In this document: positions 1 through 6,568 of the stretch, piece after piece
How positions within the stretch are numbered: position 1 is the stretch's first letter
Layout: the number at the start of each line of letters is the position of its first letter
Assembly (NCBI GenBank): GCA_947074265.1
Contig: CAMTPD010000004.1
Coordinates: 1 to 16,093, forward strand
From: an uncultured Porphyromonadaceae bacterium
Lineage (GTDB): Bacteria; Bacteroidota; Bacteroidia; Bacteroidales; CAMTPD01
Length of the DNA stretch: 16,093 nt
Reading direction: 5' to 3'
Made by a program: the position numbers and the translations under genes
Notes under the pieces: model-generated
The model's database searches: none
Seen by the model: only the letters and a program-made list of their open reading frames with translations
Told to the model about the DNA's origin: nothing

Positions 1-81
1 GAGGGTGTGTGTTTTCGAGGGTGGGGCGGCATACGAGATTCGCCGGAGTGACTGGAGTTGAGAAGTGTGGTCGTGCGATCT
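1..81 (-). other. Residual Illumina adapter/index/P7 sequence (error-rich)
   Basis: Read on the minus strand, this is the read-through product of an Illumina library molecule. Positions 48-81 match the reverse complement of the TruSeq read-2 adapter except at five bases (60, 64, 70, 73, 75). Positions 40-47 are the reverse complement of index TCCGGAGA with one mismatch. Positions 27-39 (CGGCATACGAGAT) are exact P7 sequence. Positions 16-26 are a degraded rest of P7, and 12-15 read AAAA on the minus strand, as expected past the end of the oligo. This is not genomic DNA, and any reading frame entering it is artefactual. Confidence 0.93.
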
Positions 82-198
82 GTCTGTGTTGACGGGGTGA
101 GACGAGATAATTATGCAAGCTTTGAAAATCTGATCTACACAAAGAGAATGAAGGGAGGCTACATGATGAAACTCAATTCTAAAGATCAGGTTAAGTAA
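82..198 (+). CDS. C-terminal fragment of an unrecognised protein
   Basis: An open frame runs from the end of the adapter to a TAA at 196-198. Its last residues read ...FENLIYTKRMKGGYMMK followed by LNSKDQVK. I do not recognise the family. The stop lies 51 bp before the DivIC/FtsB-like gene on the same strand, so the two may share an operon. The 5' end is missing because the contig stops here. Bases just after the adapter (about 82-105) may carry sequencing errors, since the adjoining adapter is error-rich, so only the last ~30 codons are worth trusting. Confidence 0.45.
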   Translation, partial: VCVDGVRRDNYASFENLIYTKRMKGGYMMKLNSKDQVK

Positions 199-249
199 GA
201 GCTCACTCTAAATATTATTGATTATTTTCGTTCGATAAAAGAATCTGCG

Positions 250-555
250 ATGAAAAGAATTAAAGAGTTTTATAACAAGTATATCAGCGGTATAAATAAA
301 TACTATCTGGTTGTAGGCTTTTTTGTGGTATACACACTTATACTCGGAGATAGTAACTTGTATATCCGATACACCTATAATGAGAAGATTCGCAGTCTCG
401 AAAAGGAGATTAATCATTACAATGCGGAAATTGAGGTGAACAAGCAAAAGTTGGAGCATTTACAAACAGATAAAGACGGTTTGGAAAAGTTTGCCCGTGA
501 AGAATACATGATGAAGTGTCCGGATGAGGATCTCTACATCATCATCGATAAGTAA
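250..555 (+). CDS. Septum formation initiator family protein (DivIC/FtsB-like)
   Basis: Small bitopic division protein of 101 residues, the usual size for DivIC/FtsB. A short cytoplasmic N-terminus (KRIKEFYNK) precedes one membrane segment at about residues 18-33. A periplasmic coiled coil follows at about 43-76 (EKIRSLEKEINHYNAEIEV). It ends with the family's FAREEYMMK...EDLYII block at about 81-99. In this family the protein links early and late divisome components and helps activate septal peptidoglycan synthesis. It is followed after 22 bp by a four-helix membrane protein, probably in one operon. There is no Shine-Dalgarno before the ATG, which is normal for Bacteroidetes. The assignment rests on architecture and the FAREEY/EDLY motif; DivIC and FtsB cannot be told apart here. 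Confidence 0.85.
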   Translation: MKRIKEFYNKYISGINKYYLVVGFFVVYTLILGDSNLYIRYTYNEKIRSLEKEINHYNAEIEVNKQKLEHLQTDKDGLEKFAREEYMMKCPDEDLYIIIDK

Positions 556-577
556 GCTAAATAACGAAAAGATATAA

Positions 578-907
578 ATGAAGGTAAGAAATTGGATTTA
601 TTATATAGCTTCCATCTTGGTGCTTGGAGGCTCTGTTTTGCATTTTGTGAAATGGGAAGTTGCACCTTATGTTTTTGCTGTAGGTGCTGCGGGTGTAGCG
701 GTAAGCTTTCTTACTACACCGCATAAGGGTGATGACTTTAAGCAAAAACGTTTGCACCGAATGAATGTGATTGCTTCTTTGTTTTTGTTGGTTGCATCGG
801 GTATGATGTTTAAACCGGGAAACGATTGGATGGTGTTTCTTTTTATTTCGGCGCTTTTGCAGATGTTTGCCGCTTTTAGAGGTGGTTCTGCTTCTGCCCA
901 AAAATAA
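578..907 (+). CDS. Conserved four-helix membrane protein, function unknown
   Basis: This 109-residue protein has four hydrophobic segments at about residues 7-24, 29-46, 62-79 and 85-100. A basic cytoplasmic-type loop (HKGDDFKQKRLHRMN) lies between segments two and three. I see no catalytic motif. It follows the DivIC/FtsB-like gene by 22 bp and is followed by a strong terminator, so it is probably the last gene of a division-gene operon. As far as I recall, an uncharacterised membrane protein commonly occupies this place in Bacteroidales; a role in the envelope or division is only inferred from position. The start is chosen because the ATG follows the upstream stop closely and an in-frame membrane segment begins at once. 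Confidence 0.75.
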   Translation: MKVRNWIYYIASILVLGGSVLHFVKWEVAPYVFAVGAAGVAVSFLTTPHKGDDFKQKRLHRMNVIASLFLLVASGMMFKPGNDWMVFLFISALLQMFAAFRGGSASAQK

Positions 908-939
908 TGCATGCGACCATTTGGGGTCGATAAGGATAC

Positions 940-978
940 AAAAAAAGGTTGCTTCTGTAAAAGAGGCAACCTTTTTTG
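940..978. terminator. Two-way intrinsic terminator between converging genes
   Basis: A 9-bp stem (947-955 with 963-971, GGTTGCTTC against GAGGCAACC, one G-U pair) and a 7-nt loop are flanked by seven A on the left and six T on the right. The symmetry lets it serve both the plus-strand operon ending at 907 and the minus-strand operon ending at 999. A weaker 5-bp hairpin (CGACC/GGTCG, 914-929) lies just before it. Confidence 0.9.
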
Positions 979-998
979 TGTATCATTGTATATCCCGA

Positions 999-1610
999 TT
1001 ACTTGTCTGAAGTAGATGGGTTATAGTTTTTGTTTAAGAATTCAGTCACTTGAGTAGTGATGTCATACTTAGGGTTAGCTAGCAAAATGTTATCACCCAT
1101 TGTGTTGGTGAAGATGATTTGATAACCTTTCGATTTGTTGTAAACTTCAAGAAGATCTACAATGTTCTTGTGAAGTTGTTCGTCGATTTTTTGGCGCTCA
1201 GCCATTACTTCCTGAGCAAGTCTTGCGTCCAACTCCTGAAGTTCTTGCTGTTTCTTCATCAAACGAGTTTGCTCTTGCTCTGCACGTTCTCTTGTAAGAA
1301 AAGCATTGTTCTCTACTTTGCGTTGATACTCTTGCACTTCAGTTTCAAGCTGACGTGCTTTTTGCATTACGCTCGCTCTTGAGTTTTCTTGTTTTCTCAA
1401 GATCGCTTCTGTCATGTCTTTTGCATAATTGTAGTTAAGCAAAAGCGAGTCTACATTTACGTATGCTACTGGCAACAATGCCGAAGACGAGTCAGCAACA
1501 GAGAAAGACGGAGCTGAATCGCTATTCTTTTTGTCTGAAAATTGTAACACAAATAGTACAATAACAGCCACAGCAAGTACACCACTAATAACGTAGTTAA
1601 TGTTTTTCAT
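999..1610 (-). CDS. OmpH/Skp family periplasmic chaperone-like protein, membrane-anchored form
   Basis: The 203-residue protein has the Skp/OmpH layout. A hydrophobic N-terminus (about 6-24) and a Ser/Asp-rich linker precede a first beta strand, PVAYVNVDSLLLNY (about 47-60). A long Gln/Glu/Arg-rich helical hairpin follows (about 64-155), then a return segment (YQIIFTN...DNILLANPKYDIT, about 163-185). Skp-type proteins hold unfolded outer-membrane proteins in the periplasm. The N-terminus has no obvious signal-peptidase site after the hydrophobic stretch (it continues QFSDKKNSD), so it may stay as a membrane anchor rather than be released. It is second in a two-gene minus-strand unit, 44 bp after the 66-residue membrane protein. 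The tentacle tips of Skp are too variable to score by eye. Confidence 0.82.
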   Translation of the reverse strand: MKNINYVISGVLAVAVIVLFVLQFSDKKNSDSAPSFSVADSSSALLPVAYVNVDSLLLNYNYAKDMTEAILRKQENSRASVMQKARQLETEVQEYQRKVENNAFLTRERAEQEQTRLMKKQQELQELDARLAQEVMAERQKIDEQLHKNIVDLLEVYNKSKGYQIIFTNTMGDNILLANPKYDITTQVTEFLNKNYNPSTSDK

Positions 1611-1654
1611 AAAGTTGAAATTTGTAAAATCACTATATTATTCTATCACACCTT

Positions 1655-1855
1655 TTACTGAAGATCTAATTTAGACCTTTTACGCTCTTGGAGGTCTTGT
1701 GTTTTGATACACGAGATACCTTTTTTACCTAATTCTTTACTTTTGCCAACATGAGTTTCTGGGAACTTTCCGTTTTTAGTAAAAAAGACGCGAATACCAA
1801 GTAAGAGTACCGCAACAACGACTACAACTAGTGTTAAAAGTAAATTTAAAAGCAT
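1655..1855 (-). CDS. Small conserved single-pass membrane protein (66 aa)
   Basis: A 66-residue protein with one strongly hydrophobic N-terminal segment (about residues 2-21). It is followed by a basic tail carrying IRVFFTKNGKFPETHVG and GKKGISCIKTQDLQ. I recognise this as a recurring short Bacteroidales membrane protein of unknown function, not as a named family. The Cys in the tail (about residue 49) and the KNGKFPxTHVG stretch are the most motif-like parts. It is the first gene of the unit containing the OmpH/Skp-like protein, and a good -7 promoter motif lies about 20 bp upstream. A role in the envelope is inferred from topology and neighbour only. Confidence 0.7.
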   Translation of the reverse strand: MLLNLLLTLVVVVVAVLLLGIRVFFTKNGKFPETHVGKSKELGKKGISCIKTQDLQERKRSKLDLQ

Positions 1856-1875
1856 ATTTCGTCCAATTATGACCG

Positions 1876-1883
1876 CAAATATA
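1876..1883 (-). promoter_or_regulatory. Bacteroidetes-type -7 box for the 66-aa/OmpH-like unit
   Basis: On the minus strand this reads TATATTTG, an exact TAnnTTTG followed by CGG. It lies 21 bp from the start codon at 1855, giving a very short leader. A TTG that could be the -33 element (1908-1910) is 24 bp away, slightly more than the usual 19-21. Confidence 0.5.
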
Positions 1884-1947
1884 AGAGTTTACATAAATAT
1901 TCGACATCAATTCCTCAAATTATTCTTTTTTTTTTCAACTCAATCAT

Positions 1948-1955
1948 TATTTTTG
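1948..1955 (+). promoter_or_regulatory. Candidate -7 box for pepD
   Basis: TATTTTTG matches TAnnTTTG and lies about 60 bp before the PepD start. No TTG sits at the right distance upstream; instead there is a ten-T run at 1926-1935. The motif alone occurs by chance in AT-rich DNA, so this is tentative. Confidence 0.35.
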
Positions 1956-2015
1956 TCATATCAAGAATTATTAATCACGTAGTAACAACAGTTATTTACA
2001 ATAATACTTACGAAT

Positions 2016-3479
2016 ATGACAATAAAAGATCTGCAACCAACTATCGTTTGGAAATATTTCGACGAGATCACTCAAATACCTCGCCCTTCTAAGAAAGAGG
2101 AGAAAATCATTGCTTACTTAGAAAACTTTGCCAAAGAACGCAATCTAGAGTTTAAGAAAGATAAAGCCGGAAACGTTGTAATTACAAAACCTGCAACTCC
2201 GGGTTACGAAGCGCTTCCTACAGTAATTCTTCAATCGCACGTAGATATGGTGTGTGAAAAGAACAACGATACAGAGCACGACTTCGATAACGATCCTATC
2301 CGTACGCGTATCGAAAACGGTTGGGTGAAAGCAGAAGGTACAACGCTTGGTGCAGACAACGGTATCGGTGTTGCGGCAGAACTTGCTGTTCTTGCTTCAG
2401 ACGATCTAGAGCATGGTAAAATCGAATGTTTGTTTACTGTAGACGAAGAAACAGGTTTGAGCGGAGCTTTTGCTTTGGAGTCTGGTTTCCTTACAGGAGA
2501 GATTCTATTGAACTTGGATACAGAAGACGAAGGCGAAATCTATATCGGTTGTGCAGGTGGTAAAGACACACAAGCATTCTTTACGTATCAGCCGGCAATG
2601 TCTCCGGAAGGTTATTTCTACTTCCGTGTAGATGTAAAAGGACTTAACGGTGGTCACTCTGGTAGTGAAATCGATAAAGGTTTGGGTAATGCAAACAAAA
2701 TCCTTACTCGCTATTTGTACGAATTGAAGAAGAAATTTGATATCGTACTTTGCGAAATTGACGGAGGTAACTTGCGTAATGCAATTGCGCGCGAAGCTCG
2801 TGCCGTGGTAGGTGTTCCTGCTTCTGAAAAGGAAACTGCTCGCATCATGTTGAACCAATTGGCTGCAGATGTAGAAGGCGAACTTAAAGCGGTAGATCCG
2901 AATGTACGTCTTACAATGGAGTCGGTTGAGCGTCCTGCTCATTGCATCGACCGCAAAACTTCTTACAACCTAATCAATTCGTTGTACGCTTGTCCGCACG
3001 GTGTTATTGCGATGAGTCACGCTATTCCTGGTTTGGTAGAGACTTCTACAAACTTGGCTTCGGTGAAAATGAAAGCAGACAATACAATTGTTGTTGGTAC
3101 AAGTCAGCGTAGCTCAACAGAGTCGAGTAAAGACGACGTAGCAAACATGGTAGCTGCTACATTCCAACTTGCAGGCGCTGAAACAAAACATGGTGACGGA
3201 TACCCTGGCTGGAAACCAAATACTGATTCTTTGATCTTGAAAGTAGCTCAAGACTCTTACAAAGAACTGTATCACAAAGATGCTCAGATCAAAGCAATTC
3301 ACGCTGGTCTAGAGTGTGGTCTTTTCCTTCAAAAGTATCCTCATTTAGATATGGTTTCAATTGGTCCTACAATGAGAGACGTACACTCTCCAAACGAAAG
3401 ACTAGAGATCGAATCTGTAAAACTATGGTGGGATTTCATGGTAGAATTGTTGAAAAACATTCCTGCAAAACAAGAATAG
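2016..3479 (+). CDS. pepD: Aminoacyl-histidine dipeptidase (cytosolic nonspecific dipeptidase, M20 family)
   Basis: PepD hydrolyses dipeptides, including those with a C-terminal histidine, using two zinc ions in the cytoplasm. The 487-residue length is normal for the family. The M20 landmarks are in order: LQSHVDMVCEKN (about 73-84) with metal ligand H75 and catalytic-region D77; TTLGADNGIGVA (109-120) with bridging D114; TVDEETGLSGAF (141-152) with the general-base glutamate at 144/145; NLDTEDEGE (166-174) with a metal-ligand aspartate near 168; and MRDVHSPNERLEI near the end with the last metal ligand H457. The lid/dimerisation domain carries GLNGGHSGSEID. There is no signal peptide. It appears monocistronic, with a terminator about 100 bp downstream. 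Its codon choice (aca, cgt, aac, gaa) resembles that of the phosphohexomutase and looks like that of a well-expressed gene. Confidence 0.95.
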   Translation: MTIKDLQPTIVWKYFDEITQIPRPSKKEEKIIAYLENFAKERNLEFKKDKAGNVVITKPATPGYEALPTVILQSHVDMVCEKNNDTEHDFDNDPIRTRIENGWVKAEGTTLGADNGIGVAAELAVLASDDLEHGKIECLFTVDEETGLSGAFALESGFLTGEILLNLDTEDEGEIYIGCAGGKDTQAFFTYQPAMSPEGYFYFRVDVKGLNGGHSGSEIDKGLGNANKILTRYLYELKKKFDIVLCEIDGGNLRNAIAREARAVVGVPASEKETARIMLNQLAADVEGELKAVDPNVRLTMESVERPAHCIDRKTSYNLINSLYACPHGVIAMSHAIPGLVETSTNLASVKMKADNTIVVGTSQRSSTESSKDDVANMVAATFQLAGAETKHGDGYPGWKPNTDSLILKVAQDSYKELYHKDAQIKAIHAGLECGLFLQKYPHLDMVSIGPTMRDVHSPNERLEIESVKLWWDFMVELLKNIPAKQE

Positions 3480-3574
3480 AATCCAATCAAATAGCCGTGT
3501 TTCGGTTGAGGTAATTTCATTAATTTGCATTGATGAATAGATCTTTAATTCAACGCCGCAGCATGGATTAGATA

Positions 3575-3616
3575 AAAAGAGAGGATATCACCGCAATGGT
3601 GGTGTCCTTTTCTTTT
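3575..3616 (+). terminator. Intrinsic terminator downstream of pepD
   Basis: A 10-bp stem (3583-3592 GGATATCACC with 3598-3607 GGTGGTGTCC, two G-U pairs) has the 5-nt loop GCAAT. It is preceded by an A-rich run and followed by TTTTCTTTT. It lies 104 bp after the PepD stop, farther than most terminators in this window. Confidence 0.85.
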
Positions 3617-3652
3617 ATTCGTACTGTTGACTTATAATCAAATACGCTTTGG

Positions 3653-4714
3653 ATGATAAAACACACACAACTTCTAAAAAGAAGCATCTTCTTCTACCTT
3701 ATCCTCATAGCCGGAGTAGTGCCGGTGATAGCCCAAGAACGCAAATCGTTACCTTTTGATGTCATGTTTTACAATGTGGAGAATCTATTTGATTGTCGTG
3801 ACGATTCGTTGCATGCCGACGAAGAGTTTGCACCGCGAGGTTTGCGAGGCTGGAAATACGAACGCTATAAAAACAAACTCAATCAAATAGCCAAAGTTAT
3901 TGCTGCTGCCGGAGAATGGGATACTCCCGCATTGATCGGAATGTGTGAAGTAGAAAACAACACCGTCCTTTCCGACTTACTTCGAAATACACCGCTGCGA
4001 AGTGAGTTCTATCAATCCGTTACGGCTGAGGGGAATGACGTGCGAGGAATCAACTGCGCGCTTATTTATCGGCGCGATCTATTTAAGTACATTTCCCATC
4101 AAGAGTATGTAGTACGGTTTTCGGTGAAAATGAAGCGGACCACGCGTAATCTGCTGCATGTATCCGGGGAGCTGCTATCGGGCGATACGCTGGACGTGTT
4201 CGTTGCCCACTTTCCTTCCCGATCTGCAGGGCAAAAGCAGACAGAAGTGCTTCGGTGCGATGTGGCATCTTTGTTGCGTACCAAAGTGGATTCAATCTGT
4301 TCGATACGAGCAAATCCTCAATGTATTATAATGGGCGACTTCAACGACTCCCCTTCCGATAAGTCCATGACCAGCATCCTTCAGGCTCAAATACCGGAGC
4401 CTCCATTCTCTCCACAAGTATTGTATAATTTATTTGCCGTAAAGAATCCCCACCAACACAACGAAGGATCACATAAGTTTCAAGGAGAATGGGCACAATT
4501 GGATCAGATCATTGTAACGGGAAATCTACTGAGCACCGAAAACTCATTGCGGGCAAAAAGAGGCAAAGGTGAGGTACTTTCTTTTCCGTTTTTACTTACG
4601 AGAGATGACACACACGGAGGGAAAAGACCCTTTCGCACGTATCACGGATACAAATATGAAGGCGGCTTTAGCGATCACTTGCCAATAATTGCCCGTTTTT
4701 CGATATATTTGTAA
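3653..4714 (+). CDS. Secreted endonuclease/exonuclease/phosphatase (EEP) family protein
   Basis: A 353-residue exported member of the EEP superfamily (DNase I/exonuclease III/sphingomyelinase fold). A signal peptide covers about 1-27 (KR, a hydrophobic run, then VIA before QER). The family's metal and catalytic blocks are all visible: FYNVENLFD (39-47) with N41 and E43; IGMCEVEN (95-102) with E99; AHFPSR (185-190) with H186; IIMGDFNDSP (225-234) with D229 and N231; the AQLDQI aspartate (D283); and GFSDHLPI (338-345) with catalytic H342. The site should be active and Mg-dependent. The substrate (nucleic acid, phospholipid or phosphosugar) cannot be read from the sequence. It lies 25 bp before an M23 peptidase gene, so the two are probably co-transcribed. 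Its richer use of cga/ccg/tcg codons than pepD suggests modest expression. Confidence 0.88.
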   Translation: MIKHTQLLKRSIFFYLILIAGVVPVIAQERKSLPFDVMFYNVENLFDCRDDSLHADEEFAPRGLRGWKYERYKNKLNQIAKVIAAAGEWDTPALIGMCEVENNTVLSDLLRNTPLRSEFYQSVTAEGNDVRGINCALIYRRDLFKYISHQEYVVRFSVKMKRTTRNLLHVSGELLSGDTLDVFVAHFPSRSAGQKQTEVLRCDVASLLRTKVDSICSIRANPQCIIMGDFNDSPSDKSMTSILQAQIPEPPFSPQVLYNLFAVKNPHQHNEGSHKFQGEWAQLDQIIVTGNLLSTENSLRAKRGKGEVLSFPFLLTRDDTHGGKRPFRTYHGYKYEGGFSDHLPIIARFSIYL

Positions 4715-4739
4715 GAAACGCAATAGAAGAGATTACTTT

Positions 4740-6428
4740 ATGAATTTAAAATACGCTGTTTTTGTCCTTGCAATGGCTACCGGAGCCGTTAAAGGTCAAA
4801 AACAAGATTATCAAATGCCGTTGAATATTCCGGCTTTGTTGAGTGGTAATTATGGTGAGTTGAGGGCAAATCATTTTCATTCGGGTATCGACTTTAAGAC
4901 ACAAGGGGTAGTGGGCAAACCAGTATTTGCCGTAATGGACGGATACGTGTCGCGCGTATCGGTAAGTCCATGGGGCTACGGACTGGCCATTTATCTCACA
5001 CATCCCAACGGTACTACGTCGGTATACGGACACTTGGATCGTTTCAACAAAACCATCTCAGAGTATGTATCAGATCATCAGTATAAGAAAGAGACATTCT
5101 CTGTAGACCTTACCTTGAAACCAAATGAGATAAAGGTGAAAAAGGGCGAAGAGATTGCCCGTGCCGGAAACTCGGGAAGTTCGGGAGGGCCACACTTGCA
5201 CTTTGAGATTCGCAATACCAAAACGGAAGAACCCTTAGATCCTTTGGCTTATTTGCCGGCAGTGTTTAAGGACACAACCAAACCCAAACTAAAGTCGGTC
5301 GTTGTATACGCAAAAGAAGATGAAGGCGTTGTAAACGGACTCCCTACACAAAAGGAATTCCCATACGTAATACCGCAAAAAGGAAAAGGTGCACCCCATA
5401 TCAAAGGTCCTATTAATGCTTGGGGAGAGATTGCCTTTGGGGTGAAAGCCAACGACTATATGGATGGTGTTTCGAATATATTCGGAGTAAAAACAATCGC
5501 ACTGGTTGTAGACAAAGACACGGTATTCAAAAGTAATATAGACCGCTATCGCTTCGACGAAACCCGCTATCTGAATGCATGGATCGATTACGACCTTTGG
5601 CGCACAAATCGCTCTTTCGTAACCAAAAGTTATGTGGAGAATGGAAACAAACTTCGTTTTCTGAAAGCAAAAAGACAAGGATGGGTAACAATAGACGAAG
5701 AGCGTCCGTACGATGTTACTTACGTCTTGTCCGATTATTTTGGCAACACCACAAAGGTGAAGTTTGCGGTACAGGGAAAGAAGCAAGCCATACCGAAAGA
5801 AGAACGCACGTATGATAAAATTTTTAAATACAATGCCGACAATAACTTCGGAAATAAGAAGGTAAAACTAGACATTGACAAAGGCAACTTGTACGACCAT
5901 GTTTACTTTACGTACAAAGAGAGACCCGATACGGCCGGTTATGCATCGGTGCATGTTTTGAACGATAAACCCATTCCGTTGCACAAGTCGGGCACGTTGA
6001 GAATCAAGGTGGAAGACGATAAACTCGACAACAAACGCGCCTATGGTATAGCATCGGTCGATAAAGGACGTAAGCGTTGGATAGGCGGAACCTACAAGAA
6101 CGGTTGGGTAGAGGCTTCGATCCGCGAACTCGGATCATTTACCATTATAGCCGATACGGCCAAACCTTCGATATCGGCCGTAGGAAAGGATAAATGGGCT
6201 GCAAACAAAAAGATTACGCTCAAGATTGGAGACAATCTCAGTGGTGTGCAAGACTATAAATGCAAGATCGACGGGGAGTTTGTTGTTTTTGCGCTCGATG
6301 GAAAAACAGGACTTTTAACGTACAAGATCGAGCCTGCAAGGGTAGCTCCGGGCAAACACGAACTTGAGGTATGGCTTGTAGATCAATGCGGCAACGAGCG
6401 AACGTATAAGCAAAACTTTGCTTATTAA
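4740..6428 (+). CDS. Secreted M23 family metallopeptidase (LytM-type peptidoglycan endopeptidase) with C-terminal beta domains
   Basis: The 562-residue protein starts MNLKYAVFVLAMATG. I chose the ATG at 4740, since the in-frame ATG at 4689 would overlap the previous gene and put a charged stretch before the signal peptide (about 1-19). The LytM domain is at about 25-175. It has HFHSGID (H47, D51 zinc ligands), TTSVYGHLD with H98, and GGPHLHFEIR with H152 and zinc ligand H154, so it should be catalytically competent. M23 enzymes cut peptide cross-bridges in peptidoglycan in the periplasm. Beyond residue 175, several Ig-like beta-sandwich segments follow, including KPKLKSVVVYAKEDE and a final part with DNLSGVQDYKCKIDGE. 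They probably position the enzyme. It forms a likely operon with the upstream EEP protein; no joint function is evident. Confidence 0.92.
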   Translation: MNLKYAVFVLAMATGAVKGQKQDYQMPLNIPALLSGNYGELRANHFHSGIDFKTQGVVGKPVFAVMDGYVSRVSVSPWGYGLAIYLTHPNGTTSVYGHLDRFNKTISEYVSDHQYKKETFSVDLTLKPNEIKVKKGEEIARAGNSGSSGGPHLHFEIRNTKTEEPLDPLAYLPAVFKDTTKPKLKSVVVYAKEDEGVVNGLPTQKEFPYVIPQKGKGAPHIKGPINAWGEIAFGVKANDYMDGVSNIFGVKTIALVVDKDTVFKSNIDRYRFDETRYLNAWIDYDLWRTNRSFVTKSYVENGNKLRFLKAKRQGWVTIDEERPYDVTYVLSDYFGNTTKVKFAVQGKKQAIPKEERTYDKIFKYNADNNFGNKKVKLDIDKGNLYDHVYFTYKERPDTAGYASVHVLNDKPIPLHKSGTLRIKVEDDKLDNKRAYGIASVDKGRKRWIGGTYKNGWVEASIRELGSFTIIADTAKPSISAVGKDKWAANKKITLKIGDNLSGVQDYKCKIDGEFVVFALDGKTGLLTYKIEPARVAPGKHELEVWLVDQCGNERTYKQNFAY

Positions 6429-6451
6429 CTTTCGTTCAGCGATCTATTCTG

Positions 6452-6491
6452 ATTCTGTTTTGTTACTTAATATGAAGATTCGAAACAGAAT
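6452..6491. repeat. Perfect 9-bp inverted repeat upstream of the phosphohexomutase promoter
   Basis: ATTCTGTTT (6452-6460) and AAACAGAAT (6483-6491) are exact reverse complements separated by 22 bp. The run GTATATTTGTTTGTTG follows on the plus strand. It could be a weak terminator for the M23 gene or an operator, since it ends 13 bp before the -33 element of the next promoter. Confidence 0.5.
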
Positions 6492-6504
6492 GTATATTTG
6501 TTTG

Positions 6505-6534
6505 TTGTACGATGATAATTAGTTCTTATCTTTG
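6505..6534 (+). promoter_or_regulatory. Bacteroidetes-type promoter for the phosphohexomutase gene
   Basis: TTG at 6505-6507, 19 bp of spacer, then TATCTTTG at 6527-6534. This matches the Bacteroides consensus (-33 TTG, -7 TAnnTTTG, 19-21 bp apart) in full. The predicted transcript start is near 6540, leaving a leader of roughly 28 nt before the ATG at 6569. It also shows that the in-frame ATG at 6512 is not the start, because that codon lies inside the promoter. Confidence 0.75.
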
Positions 6535-6568
6535 TTACGCTATACTTTTAAAGCAAAATTCATTAAAT

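Noticed and set aside
1926..1935. Ten-T run as a terminator between the divergent genes
   Set aside because: There is no stem before it, and it lies in a divergent promoter region where no terminator is expected.
4689..4739. In-frame upstream ATG extending the M23 peptidase by 17 residues
   Set aside because: It overlaps the end of the preceding gene and would place a charged stretch before an otherwise normal signal peptide that starts at 4740.
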